Source: Marinobacter sp. es.042
Lineage (GTDB): Bacteria > Pseudomonadota > Gammaproteobacteria > Pseudomonadales > Oleiphilaceae
Length of the DNA: 64,000 nt
Assembly: GCF_900188315.1 (NCBI RefSeq)
Contig: NZ_LT897781.1
Coordinates: 1-64,000 of the forward strand
Direction of reading: 5' to 3'
A program made the translations under genes and the position numbers. This document shows positions 1 to 7,020 of this stretch, piece by piece. The notes beneath the pieces were generated by a model that searched no databases, was not told where the DNA came from, and saw nothing but the letters and a program-made list of their open reading frames with translations. Each line of letters begins with the position of its first letter. Position 1 is the stretch's first letter.

Positions 1-1004
1 TTATCTCCGAATCCAAAATACGAGTAGCTTCCGCTATTTAAAATAAGGTACAGATTTTTTCGAACGGTTTTCAGATGAACCTCTCTCGTCTTCATCGAAA
101 AGAATCGATGGCAGATCTTTCTTCGTGGATTTTACATCTACGATTCTTTTTTCTATTCCACCGCCAATTCCGAGGGCACGTAGTGACGCCTGGCCTATAA
201 ACTCGCACGCTCTGGGTGTAATGGAGATGGCAAAAACTACGATGAACACCAAAACCATCCATATCAAAGTGGCCTGGTTTCAACCAAACCCTGAACTTCT
301 CTGCCGACGAAATTGTTTTAATAGGGGAGTGCTTCGGAAGGAAGCACATTGCATTCAGTAAGACTAGAAACACTAGACCTAAAAGCAGCTGGATGTCTGT
401 GATTTCCGGGTACATCTTTACAACCAGTATCGTTGAGATCAGAGCTGACCAGCTTGATATCAAACTATGGCGAAGTACACCCCAGTGATTTTAATTCTAG
501 AGAGCTTTTTGTTGGTCTTTCTATGTTTCCCTGAAGCGTATATAGAGTAGATCGCCAAAGTTAAACTAAGCAGCGCAAATGCATAAGAGAAGGGGTAGTC
601 ATCGAATGCAAAATAATAGCCAAAAATAAATGTGGCCCAAATAATTGTTGGGGCCATATAAATCTTTAAGATATATCCAAGTATGGCTTTATGGTCGATT
701 TTGTCATTAGATTTTTTGACGCTTGGTATGAGTATTCCTGACTCATTCTCAAACACTGTCGCGGCAAATAGTGGCGCTGAGAAAATGCCACAGGTGAGTA
801 CTAAAATGAATAGCAGCGAAATAAGTCCAGTGATCGGTAGGACAAAAGGGAAAAAGATTCAGTTCTATAGGGAAGCCGACACCATATTCTTGAAGGTAAA
901 AACCTCAGTTGCCAACCGCCATATAGGGTTAGGAAGAGCGACAGCCCTCCCAAAAATTTGGCTGTATTCTCATTGATAATTTTTAGTAGGTCGCTTGTCG
1001 TCAT
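1..1004 (-). pseudogene. Frameshifted, 3'-truncated copy of the prophage membrane cargo gene
   Basis: This corresponds to the 353-residue membrane protein at 10635-11696. The matching ATG is at 1004 and the copy leaves the window before its stop. Seven one-base homopolymer indels break the frame into fragments, each matching a stretch of the intact protein. Because every difference is a homopolymer length change, sequencing error is at least as likely as true decay. The gene may be intact in the real genome. Confidence 0.8.
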
Positions 1005-1030
1005 GGTCCGTTGACTTTTTTGTTGACACG

Positions 1031-1060
1031 TAAAACAACAAAGCCCGCACAAGGCGGGCT
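1031..1060 (-). terminator. Rho-independent terminator beside the left att core
   Basis: On the minus strand a 7-bp GC stem (AGCCCGC / GCGGGCT, loop CTTGT) is followed by TTGTTGTTTT. It is identical to the hairpin after the intact tRNA-Phe at 11721-11751, so each prophage copy carries its own tRNA terminator. Confidence 0.65.
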
Positions 1061-1074
1061 AAGTCGTTGAATCT

Positions 1075-1122
1075 TGGTGCCCGGAGGCGGAATCGAACCA
1101 CCGACACGGGGATTTTCAATCC
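1075..1122. repeat. Left attachment core (attL or tandem junction)
   Basis: These 48 bp are identical to the 3' part of tRNA-Phe, from the CCA end to the anticodon stem. The match stops at 1122, where the intact gene continues CCTGCTC and this copy continues TTTGCTA. The fragment lacks the D-arm and acceptor 5' strand, so it is not a working tRNA. It marks the junction between the window's prophage and a second copy to the left. Confidence 0.9.
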
Positions 1123-1234
1123 TTTGCTAGAGCTGCTCAATAGTCCACAGTGCTGCACATTCAAGCACTTACGGAAATGTAGTTCCACACATGACCACTC
1201 ATGAACGCAGATACGTGGACACTATGCGGACACC

Positions 1235-1501
1235 CTAAAAGCCTTTGTATACCGTGTCGCGGCGACCGACAGTCACAACCGTAACGACCACTTTGCCATC
1301 GTCTACGTGGTAAACCAGGCGAAAGCCTTGGGATCTGAGTTTGATTTTGTAGAAGTCAGAGGATCCCTTTAACTGATGCTTTGGAATCCTCGGATTCTCT
1401 AGGCGTCGCTCCAGAATATTCAGGAACTCCGTCTTGACGGCAGGGTTAAGTTTGTTCCATTCCTTGAGCGCTTTTTTCTTGAATTCCAGCTCGTAGCTCA
1501 T
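1235..1501 (-). CDS. RelE/ParE-family toxin
   Basis: This 88-residue protein has the layout of E. coli RelE: an ALKEWNKL start, PRIPKHQLKG in the middle, then YKIKLRSQGFRLVYHV and the basic end VGRRDTVYKGF. RelE toxins cut mRNA in the ribosomal A site, and the basic and aromatic C-terminal residues that do this are present. The start is fixed by the family's N-terminus and places it 56 bases inside the upstream antitoxin gene, an unusually long overlap. It lies just inside the prophage att site, where it may stabilise the prophage. Confidence 0.88.
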   Translation of the reverse strand: MSYELEFKKKALKEWNKLNPAVKTEFLNILERRLENPRIPKHQLKGSSDFYKIKLRSQGFRLVYHVDDGKVVVTVVTVGRRDTVYKGF

Positions 1502-1736
1502 TGATGCTCACCGGTATTGATTCGTCATCCATACGCTTGCGAGCCTCCTGTAGAAGCCGGTAATCCTCAAGCTGCTCTTGCATCTGTTCGAATGTCTCGA
1601 CAGGCACCATGTAGGCTCTTGGTTTGTTGTGACTCAAAATCACAATCGGTTCGCCGTTGGCCTGGTTGAGCACCTCATTCGGATTAGCTTTCAGCTCCGA
1701 AATGGTGGCCGCAAGCCTCGCAAAAAGGCTTTTCAT
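1446..1736 (-). CDS. Phd/YefM-type antitoxin
   Basis: This 96-residue partner of the RelE-like toxin has a typical Phd/YefM N-terminal fold: ISELKANPNEVL, then PIVILSHNKPRAYMVP, followed by a charged helix that would bind the toxin. Antitoxins of this family neutralise the toxin and repress the shared operon. It precedes and overlaps the toxin gene, so translation is coupled. The C-terminal tail past about residue 75 is low in recognisable features. Confidence 0.85.
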   Translation of the reverse strand: MKSLFARLAATISELKANPNEVLNQANGEPIVILSHNKPRAYMVPVETFEQMQEQLEDYRLLQEARKRMDDESIPVSINELRAGIQEKSAQGMEQT

Positions 1737-2087
1737 GTCAGTTCTCCCGTGCCCTCATCCATAGTTTGTGGTTGCCCGCTCACCACTAGCTTTCACTCAG
1801 CCTATCACTCGCGGCAACATTCATTGCTATTCGGCACTACTCTGAATAATAGACTAAAAAAAGGTCTAAAAAAAGGTCTAAAAAGTGGCTTGGCGTAGTG
1901 TTGGCGGGTTTTCAAGGGGCCGGGCAGGGCATTATGAGAGCCTTACCGTAGCGTATGCGAGTGCACAAACACCACTTTCCACCACGTTTTAAGCATATGG
2001 GGTTGTAGCTAACCGCAGTAGTCCACAATAAACCTCTAATCGGTGGTTACTCTGTTGGCACGCTGTGAGCTCCTATCCCAACCAACT
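1737..2087. other. Intergenic region upstream of the toxin-antitoxin pair
   Basis: No convincing gene is visible on either strand. Its one clear structure is a 12-bp tandem repeat at 1851-1885. The remainder is of intermediate base composition without obvious long hairpins. It should contain the promoter of the antitoxin gene, reading leftwards. Confidence 0.5.
1851..1885. repeat. 12-bp A-rich direct repeats, about three units
   Basis: AGACTAAAAAAA, GGTCTAAAAAAA and GGTCTAAAAAG follow one another with an exact 12-base period. Repeats close to the helical turn suggest a protein-binding array (operator or iteron) or a bend, but the role is not known. They lie about 115 bases upstream of the antitoxin start. 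Confidence 0.6.
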
Positions 2088-2276
2088 CTATTTCACCCAT
2101 TTTCTCTTAACAATATTTGGAGGTTTAACATATTGCGAGGCTGTCTGACGGGGGCTGCGCATTTCGCTTTGCACATCACTACTATAAATGAGCGGCTTCT
2201 TTGGAGGGTTAGTAAGAAGGAAAGTGGCTATCGTTCTTAACCATTCTTCAGCCGCGTTTATGGATGTTTCTCTCAT
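2088..2276 (-). CDS. Small hypothetical protein coupled to the preceding gene
   Basis: This 62-codon frame begins with an ATG that overlaps the stop of the 2273-2710 gene in ATGA arrangement, the main reason to take it as real. The product is basic towards the end and has no recognised domain. It has no signal peptide or membrane segment. It could equally be a chance open frame. Confidence 0.35.
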   Translation of the reverse strand: MRETSINAAEEWLRTIATFLLTNPPKKPLIYSSDVQSEMRSPRQTASQYVKPPNIVKRKWVK

Positions 2277-2710
2277 TTCTTTTCCAGCAAAGGATTCTTT
2301 GCCGCAGAGGGAAGCTCCTCCGCCCGCGCCTGTGTTCGAAAAACAATGTCTGAAATCTCTCGGATTCTGTCAACGAAAGGTTTGGCGTCAGTACCAAATT
2401 TGCCAATAACAACTCCAGCATCTCCGACCAAACCCCACAACCGGTCAACGTCACTCATCCGTTTGTGGAGCTCCGACTGCAGCCTCTCTAGTCTTCGCAA
2501 TAGCCTTGTCTTGTGGTTCTCTTCAAAAAGCTCAGATACGGATATTTTTTCTCTAAGCTCGTTTATGATTTCTTGAATTCGTTTCAAGTCTCCATCTGTG
2601 AATTCATAGTAAAAACCTTTTTCTAGTTTTGCTTTCTTTTTGTTTATCAAATCATAAAAATTTTTTGACTCTCTATTTGCATTCTCTTCAATTATTAGTG
2701 GTTCAATCAA
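2273..2710 (-). CDS. Hypothetical coiled-coil-like protein, possibly 5'-truncated
   Basis: The 145 residues are strongly charged and helix-prone (residues 20-95, heptad-like Leu/Ile spacing), ending in a conserved-looking FGTDAKPFVDRIREISDIVF segment. The only start in the listed frame is TTG at 2710. The frame stays open upstream to 2902 with coding-like sequence (for instance ITDIAAEIVASIEED), yet no ATG, GTG or TTG is available there. The gene may have lost its 5' end or carry a frameshift. I do not recognise the family. It is AT-richer than the phage core and is probably an accessory (moron) gene. Confidence 0.6.
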   Translation of the reverse strand: MIEPLIIEENANRESKNFYDLINKKKAKLEKGFYYEFTDGDLKRIQEIINELREKISVSELFEENHKTRLLRRLERLQSELHKRMSDVDRLWGLVGDAGVVIGKFGTDAKPFVDRIREISDIVFRTQARAEELPSAAKNPLLEKK

Positions 2711-2880
2711 AGATCTTATTTTCGATGTATACCATATTATCTCTCTGATATTTTTCTTTCTGTCGTGATTGAGTTTCGGAAGGCTTGGTTTTTTTAGGTC
2801 ATCGAAGTATGAATCCTCTTCAATTGACGCAACTATTTCTGCTGCGATGTCTGTAATCTTGGGATAGTGTGCAACAAGCT

Positions 2881-2909
2881 TTGATAATTGGTTTTTAAAG
2901 TGTTATATT
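2881..2909 (+). promoter_or_regulatory. Sigma-70-like promoter of the phage early operon
   Basis: TTGATA (2881-2886) and TATATT (2904-2909) are separated by exactly 17 bases. The predicted start near 2916 sits beside a small inverted repeat, ACAC-GAAA-GTGT (2922-2933), which could be an operator. The first downstream gene starts at 2985. The promoter lies in the open 5' extension of the opposite-strand hypothetical gene. Confidence 0.6.
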
Positions 2910-2984
2910 GGTCTTAGTGACACACGAAAGTGTTCTAAATCGGTGTCGTTTTGTGTGTGAATCAGTGTAGCAGAGTGCAAAACA

Positions 2985-3188
2985 GTGGACGAGCAAAAGC
3001 AAATCATTCTGATCGCAACTCCGGTCATGACCCAGGACCGCTACGCCCAGCTTACTGGCTTAACGGAAGGGCAGGTACGGGGCCAGATCGAAAAAGGACA
3101 TCTGCCTTCACTCAAAATCGGCCGGGTGCGCATGGTCAACATTGCTGCCCTGTCTCAGCAGGCCCTGGACCAGGAGGACTGGCAATGA
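2985..3188 (+). CDS. Small phage DNA-binding protein (helix-turn-helix/excisionase-like)
   Basis: The 67 residues read as a MerR/excisionase-type winged helix: DRYAQLTGLTEGQVRGQIEK forms the helix-turn-helix and LPSLKIGRVRMVNIAAL the wing. Such proteins open the early operon of Pseudomonas-type filamentous phages. It is the first gene after the promoter at 2881-2909 and overlaps the next by ATGA, so it is a candidate regulator of lysogeny or excision. A longer frame starting at 2951 in another phase does not encode the product. Confidence 0.72.
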   Translation: MDEQKQIILIATPVMTQDRYAQLTGLTEGQVRGQIEKGHLPSLKIGRVRMVNIAALSQQALDQEDWQ

Positions 3189-3463
3189 CTCCGGATGTTC
3201 GCAACCAGAAGAAAACCATCATGCGCCTACGCTTCCAGCAAGCCTGTGAGGCTCATGAGGCGGGCGATTACGAGCTTGCCGCCCTGCGCGTGAGCCAGAT
3301 CCAACAGATGGTTTCTTCCTATATGGGTGTCGATTCCGGCCTCTACTGGTACGGCCTCAACCTCACCATCACCTGGGCCGAATTCTTCCTCCAGGACGAT
3401 ACCCGCGACTTCAACGCCTGGGCAGTAGGGCAGGCCTGCACCGGATTGAGGGCCGCCGCATGA
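3185..3463 (+). CDS. Hypothetical inovirus early protein
   Basis: These 92 residues start at the ATG that overlaps the preceding stop (ATGA), and the stop overlaps the next start in the same way. The protein has a helical N-terminal half (FQQACEAHEAGDYELAALRV, a TPR-like helix pair) followed by an aromatic segment. No domain was recognised. Its place in a four-gene coupled series suggests a role in phage replication or regulation. Confidence 0.65.
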   Translation: MTPDVRNQKKTIMRLRFQQACEAHEAGDYELAALRVSQIQQMVSSYMGVDSGLYWYGLNLTITWAEFFLQDDTRDFNAWAVGQACTGLRAAA

Positions 3464-3789
3464 GATACCACCGCCAAGACGTCAGCAAAGCCATCAGCGC
3501 GGCCAGTTTTGCCTTCCAGGGCCCCCGTCCGTCCTCTGCGCTCACTGCCCAGGCCCTGGAAGGCCTTTTTGACACCCTCCTGCACCAGCTAAGCCAGCTG
3601 CAGGAAGTGCGCACCGACTACCCGTGCGACTACATGGCCCGCTGCAAAGCGGCCTTCACCGACGCCCTGATCCACGAACTGGAAGCCAGCGGCCATCACA
3701 GCCCGGCCTTTGACCGCCTTATACAACTGCGGGACGCCTGGGACTGCGGCCACCTGGATCTTCCCACCGTCACGGAGACGCAACCATGA
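3460..3789 (+). CDS. Hypothetical inovirus early protein
   Basis: The 109-residue product is coupled by ATGA overlaps on both sides. It is mostly alpha-helical and acidic with several His and Cys residues (YPCDYMARCKAAF, WDCGHLDL), without a signal peptide or membrane segment. The family is not recognised. The coding assignment rests on the tight overlaps and on base composition like the neighbouring phage genes. Confidence 0.62.
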   Translation: MRYHRQDVSKAISAASFAFQGPRPSSALTAQALEGLFDTLLHQLSQLQEVRTDYPCDYMARCKAAFTDALIHELEASGHHSPAFDRLIQLRDAWDCGHLDLPTVTETQP

Positions 3790-4052
3790 GCCATATCCCC
3801 CCCAGAAAAGACCAGGTGGAAGACAAAGAGCGCCGTTTCTACGTCTGCGCTCCGTCCTCCATCTACCTCCAGCTGCAACAGGAAGCCATCCAACGGGGAA
3901 CGGATCTCTGGACCCTCGGAGGTTCCGTCCTGACCGCCTGGCTGGAGGCTGGCTGCCCGACCTTTGGCACTCAGGACCAACCCCCTGAAAAGCCCACGAG
4001 TCCGCCCCCGTCATCGTCACCACTCGCGCACGAAAAGGGGGCCGGACAGTGA
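3786..4052 (+). CDS. Small phage protein, possible ribbon-helix-helix regulator
   Basis: The 88-residue protein begins in the ATGA overlap. Residues 17-57 (RRFYVCAPSSIYLQLQQEAI, then a second helix ending in VLTAWLEAG) have the strand-helix-helix pattern of Arc/MetJ-type DNA-binding proteins. The last 28 residues are a Pro/Ser-rich tail. It is the last gene before a 377-bp hairpin-rich gap. The regulator role is inferred from this pattern alone. Confidence 0.55.
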   Translation: MSHIPPRKDQVEDKERRFYVCAPSSIYLQLQQEAIQRGTDLWTLGGSVLTAWLEAGCPTFGTQDQPPEKPTSPPPSSSPLAHEKGAGQ

Positions 4053-4429
4053 CCGTTACAAGGCTGGCGCGTAGCGCCAGGGCCGCAGGCCCCCTGGCCT
4101 TGTGGCGGGCTCTGGCTGGTCCACAGTGCGCATCCGGAGTGGTGAGGATGTCGGGGGAGGACGCCCGCCCCTTGATTCCGAACCATGAGCAAAGGCGGCA
4201 AACGGAGTGCGGCAGGCGACAGGGATCGTTACCCGTAAGGGTGGCCACCTTAGTGGCCAGGAGCAGAGCGAGTAGAGCCCGCCCCGAAGGGGTCGAAAAA
4301 CCCAACTCAAACCCTTTCCACCATCACCACCAGGAAAGGCAGTACTGAAAACCAAAGTTAAATATTTAACCCCGGCCCAGCCGGACAACCAGCAACAGCA
4401 ACACCCAACGAAACCAGAGGACACACGCA
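4053..4429. other. Hairpin-rich phage intergenic region
   Basis: No convincing gene is present; the frame starting GTG 4049 is Arg-rich and lacks protein-like character. The DNA is full of inverted repeats: TGGCGC-GTA-GCGCCA (4066-4080), overlapping GGGCC-GCA-GGCCC and a CCAGGG/CCCTGG pair, GGTGGCCACC (about 4240-4249), and CCCC-GAA-GGGG near 4282. Filamentous phage genomes place replication and packaging signals in such regions. It also must supply the promoter and leader of the ssDNA-binding gene. Confidence 0.55.
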
Positions 4430-4726
4430 ATGGAAAACTACCTGAACCTCATGATCATCGGCGCCACCCGCTACGACATCGACGGCAACCGGGGCGGTTC
4501 CCTGTGGGCCTATTCCCCAGCCGAAGCTGACGACGACAACCGAGTCGGCAACGAAGTCATGAAAATCGCCTGCGACTGGAAGCACATCGACCAGCTGCGC
4601 AACCACGCCGAACGTCTCCCGGCCATGTTCACCGTCAAGGCCCAGATGAAAGCCGGGCAGGGCGGCAAGATCACCTTCAAGGCCCTGGACATGAAACCCC
4701 AGGACCCGATCAAGAAAACCGCCTGA
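4430..4726 (+). CDS. Probable single-stranded DNA-binding protein (gene V-like)
   Basis: This 98-residue protein lies immediately before the coat protein genes, where filamentous phages encode the helix-destabilising protein that coats viral single strands before assembly. Its size fits, it has no signal peptide, and it shows alternating strand-like segments (YLNLMIIGATRYDID, MFTVKAQMKAG, GKITFKALDM) compatible with an OB-fold. The assignment rests on position and size, not on a diagnostic motif. Confidence 0.6.
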   Translation: MENYLNLMIIGATRYDIDGNRGGSLWAYSPAEADDDNRVGNEVMKIACDWKHIDQLRNHAERLPAMFTVKAQMKAGQGGKITFKALDMKPQDPIKKTA

Positions 4727-4736
4727 GTAAGAACTG

Positions 4737-4961
4737 ATGAACGTCATCACCTGCGACGGTGAATGGACACAAGGATCCCAGGGCATCGAATGCACCGGGA
4801 CCCTGCAAAGCATTCCTTATCAGGACGTCGACGTCCTGTTTCAGGAATACCTGGCACCAGACGCCAGCGTCATCGGCCTGGTGTCAGGAATCGCCCTGGC
4901 TCTCTTCGTCACCGGAGTCGGTGCCGGAAGAGTCATCCAAGTAATGAGAAAGATCTCATAA
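4737..4961 (+). CDS. Small phage membrane/coat protein
   Basis: The 74-residue protein has an N-terminal part with two cysteines (residues 5 and 19) and one hydrophobic helix at about residues 44-64 (VIGLVSGIALALFVTGVGAG) followed by a short basic end. It lies between the ssDNA-binding gene and the major coat gene. In filamentous phages that place holds the small capsid tip proteins (pVII/pIX-like), but sequence alone does not prove this. Confidence 0.6.
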   Translation: MNVITCDGEWTQGSQGIECTGTLQSIPYQDVDVLFQEYLAPDASVIGLVSGIALALFVTGVGAGRVIQVMRKIS

Positions 4962-4983
4962 CCAACCCGAAAGGAAAAACGAC

Positions 4984-5253
4984 ATGAACGACATCATCGA
5001 AATGGAAAAGCAAAACAACTGCAAAACCTGGGGCATGGCCCGCGCTCGCTTCGGCAAACGCGCCGCCAAGATCGGTACTGCACTCGCGGCCGCCGGAACC
5101 TCTGTGACCGCGTTCGCCGTGGACCACACCGCAGAGATCACCGCCGCCCAGGGTGACGCCACCACCAACACCACCGCAGCGGTTGCGGCGGTTATCGCGG
5201 TTGCTGCCGTGGTGTTCGGTGTGGGCATCGTCCTGCGACTGCTCAACCGGTAA
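4984..5253 (+). CDS. Major coat protein (pVIII-like)
   Basis: The 89-residue precursor has a basic N-terminal region and a hydrophobic stretch ending in VTAFA, a good signal peptidase site after residue 45. The predicted mature chain is 44 residues: an acidic amphipathic start (VDHTAEITAAQGD), an Ala/Val-rich membrane helix, and a short Arg-containing end (LRLLNR) that would face the DNA. This is the architecture of filamentous-phage pVIII. A strong terminator follows directly, as usual for high expression of this gene. Confidence 0.87.
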   Translation: MNDIIEMEKQNNCKTWGMARARFGKRAAKIGTALAAAGTSVTAFAVDHTAEITAAQGDATTNTTAAVAAVIAVAAVVFGVGIVLRLLNR

Positions 5254-5272
5254 TGCTCACCAGCATCTTAAT

Positions 5273-5343
5273 AGCCTGTCTCTGGACAGGCTGTTTCGTG
5301 TCCGGTTACCGGACTGTGTAAGGGCCGGATTCCGGCCCTTTTT
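5273..5343 (+). terminator. Central phage terminator (two hairpins)
   Basis: The first hairpin, AGCCTGTC-TCTG-GACAGGCT, is at 5273-5292. A second stem, AGGGCCGG-ATT-CCGGCCCT (5321-5339), is followed by TTTTT. The pair separates the major coat gene from the adsorption protein gene, as in classical filamentous phages. Confidence 0.85.
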
Positions 5344-5365
5344 CATTCAGACAACGGTCCCAGTG

Positions 5366-6700
5366 ATGCGCCTTTCAATCCTCGCCTTCGTCACACTGCT
5401 ACTGACGCTCGGATCCGTCCAGACCCAGGCGGCCACCTCCGTCTGGCATCAACAGTTTTACCTGGACCAGTGCAACAAGGTACCCAGCCAATCCGAGTCC
5501 TGGTCCTCGGCGCAATCCTTCATCGACTCCGACGCCGCCTGCTCCGCGACCAACGGCTACGCCTGCTACATCGAAATCACCGACAACGCCACCCAGCACT
5601 GCACCGGCACCAGCCGCGGTACCATGCGGGTCTTTCAACAGGCCTGCACCCAACTCAGCCATGAAGGCGGTGTACCCGAAGGCACAGCCTGCGGCCAATG
5701 TGGCACCGGCCACGTCCCCGATCCCAGCGGGGAAAGCGGCTTTGACTGCCGCCTGGAAAAAACCTTTGAAGAATGCCGCTACAACTTCATGAGCTATGAC
5801 CCACGGCAAAAGAAATGCGTCACCGAATGCATCTACGGCGAACTCGATTACCGCTGCAATGCCGAACCCTTCGACGAATGCACCAGTGAAGCCGACGACT
5901 TTGTCGGCACCATCGGCTGGGGCGCCAACCGAAGAAACGTTTGCTCCGGCGACAACCAATGCGCCGACAACGAAACCTTCGCCTTTGGGGAAGGCCCCGA
6001 TGGCGCTTATACCGGCCAATGCGTCAATAACGACGCCAACCCGCCCATCTGCCCCGATGGCTTCAAAGGCGGCCTGATCATTACCGAAGACGGCTTCGCC
6101 TGCGCCTCCCTCAATCCCGATGGTACCAACGAAAACGACACCTCCAACGGGGACAGCGACGGCGATGGGGAAGGGGATCTCACCGGCATGGCCGGCCAGC
6201 TCGACGACATCAAAGGCCTTCTCTCCTCCGGCAACACCGAACGCGGCAACATCAAGAACCAGCTCGACGGCATCGGCAAATCCATCAAAGACGGTACCCA
6301 GGCCATCACCGACGCCATCGGTAACATCCCCGGCGGGGGAGGTGGCGGAAGCGGAAACGGCGACGGAAACAGCCAGACCGAAATCGTCGGCGAAGACGGC
6401 GAATCGATTACCTGGAGCGGGGAAGCCATCCCATTAGAACTGGCCGACGGCCTCGATGAGCTCAACGCCGTCCAGGGCGAATACGAAACCCTCATCGCCA
6501 ACATCCGCGCCGAAATGTCGGCCTCCTTCGGCTCCTTCACCGGGGCCGGTGGCCTACAGGACAACAACATCACCCTCTACGGCGAGACCTTCAACGCCGG
6601 TCTTTCCAAGTTCGGAGCCGACCTCTCCATCCTCGGCTCCATCATCCTCTTTGCCGCGACCTTCATTGCACTGGGCATCATCATGGGAGCACGAGACTGA
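5366..6700 (+). CDS. Adsorption protein (pIII-like minor coat protein)
   Basis: The start chosen is the ATG at 5366, which gives a clean signal peptide (MRLSILAFVTLLLTLGSVQT, cleavage near QTQA). The 444-residue product has a Cys-rich N-terminal half (residues 20-260), an acidic region, a Gly-rich linker with six consecutive glycines near residue 330, and a C-terminal anchor (SILGSIILFAATFIALGIIM). This is the order of inovirus pIII proteins, which bind the host pilus and coreceptor and close the virion end. The N-terminal domains will set host range. Confidence 0.82.
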   Translation: MRLSILAFVTLLLTLGSVQTQAATSVWHQQFYLDQCNKVPSQSESWSSAQSFIDSDAACSATNGYACYIEITDNATQHCTGTSRGTMRVFQQACTQLSHEGGVPEGTACGQCGTGHVPDPSGESGFDCRLEKTFEECRYNFMSYDPRQKKCVTECIYGELDYRCNAEPFDECTSEADDFVGTIGWGANRRNVCSGDNQCADNETFAFGEGPDGAYTGQCVNNDANPPICPDGFKGGLIITEDGFACASLNPDGTNENDTSNGDSDGDGEGDLTGMAGQLDDIKGLLSSGNTERGNIKNQLDGIGKSIKDGTQAITDAIGNIPGGGGGGSGNGDGNSQTEIVGEDGESITWSGEAIPLELADGLDELNAVQGEYETLIANIRAEMSASFGSFTGAGGLQDNNITLYGETFNAGLSKFGADLSILGSIILFAATFIALGIIMGARD

Positions 6701-7020
6701 TGGAATTCATTGCCACCTTCTTCGACGCCATCTGGGCCTTCCTGGAAGCCATCCCCACCTTCATCAACGACGCCATGGTCAAACTCTCGGCCTGGTACGT
6801 CATCTGGGTGACCAAGGCCAAAATCTACTTCGTCGGCTTTGCCTGGGGTGTTGCCCAGGAAGTCCTCAACCAGCTCAACATCTCCGGCACCATCAACCAG
6901 TACTGGGGCTCCATCGACTCCAAAGTCATGGGCGCACTGACCTACTTCCGCATCCCCGACGCCCTGAACATCATCCTGAATGCGCACCTGACCCGGTACG
7001 TCATGGGAGTGCTGAAATGA
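6700..7020 (+). CDS. pVI-like minor coat protein (DUF2523-type)
   Basis: The 106-residue hydrophobic protein has two or three membrane segments (residues 1-25, 30-55 and a weak C-terminal one) and aromatic stretches typical of the DUF2523 group found between pIII and Zot genes. Its start overlaps the pIII stop (TGATG) and its stop overlaps the Zot start (ATGA), so the three assembly genes are translated together. pVI caps the same virion end as pIII. Confidence 0.75.
   Translation: MEFIATFFDAIWAFLEAIPTFINDAMVKLSAWYVIWVTKAKIYFVGFAWGVAQEVLNQLNISGTINQYWGSIDSKVMGALTYFRIPDALNIILNAHLTRYVMGVLK

Larger units (their letters stand above)
1..1122. repeat. Left copy of the 1.12 kb prophage right end
   Basis: This segment repeats 10693-11813 in direct orientation. 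It carries the 3' part of the membrane cargo gene, a terminator hairpin and 48 bases of tRNA-Phe, then diverges after 1122. By eye the copies differ by seven single-base length changes, all in homopolymer runs (near 55, 272, 311, 467, 850, 899 and 1016). The net effect of +1 agrees with copy lengths of 1122 and 1121. I saw no substitutions. It is the right end of another prophage copy that begins outside the window. Confidence 0.93.

Noticed and set aside
1075..1130. Possible second tRNA-Phe at the left att site
   Set aside because: Only the 3' 48 bases match; D-arm and 5' acceptor strand are absent, so it cannot fold as a tRNA.
2951..3463. A 170-codon plus-strand frame over the first two phage genes
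   Set aside because: Its first 78 codons are the shadow of the 2985-3188 winged-helix gene in another phase; the real gene begins at the ATGA overlap at 3185.
4049..4348. Frame starting GTG at 4049, ATGA-like overlap with the previous gene
   Set aside because: The translation is Arg/Ala-rich without fold-like pattern and the DNA is dominated by palindromes, more in keeping with a non-coding signal region.
5153..5365. Upstream extension of the pIII-like gene
   Set aside because: It would read through the coat gene and the terminator hairpins; the ATG at 5366 gives a clean signal peptide.
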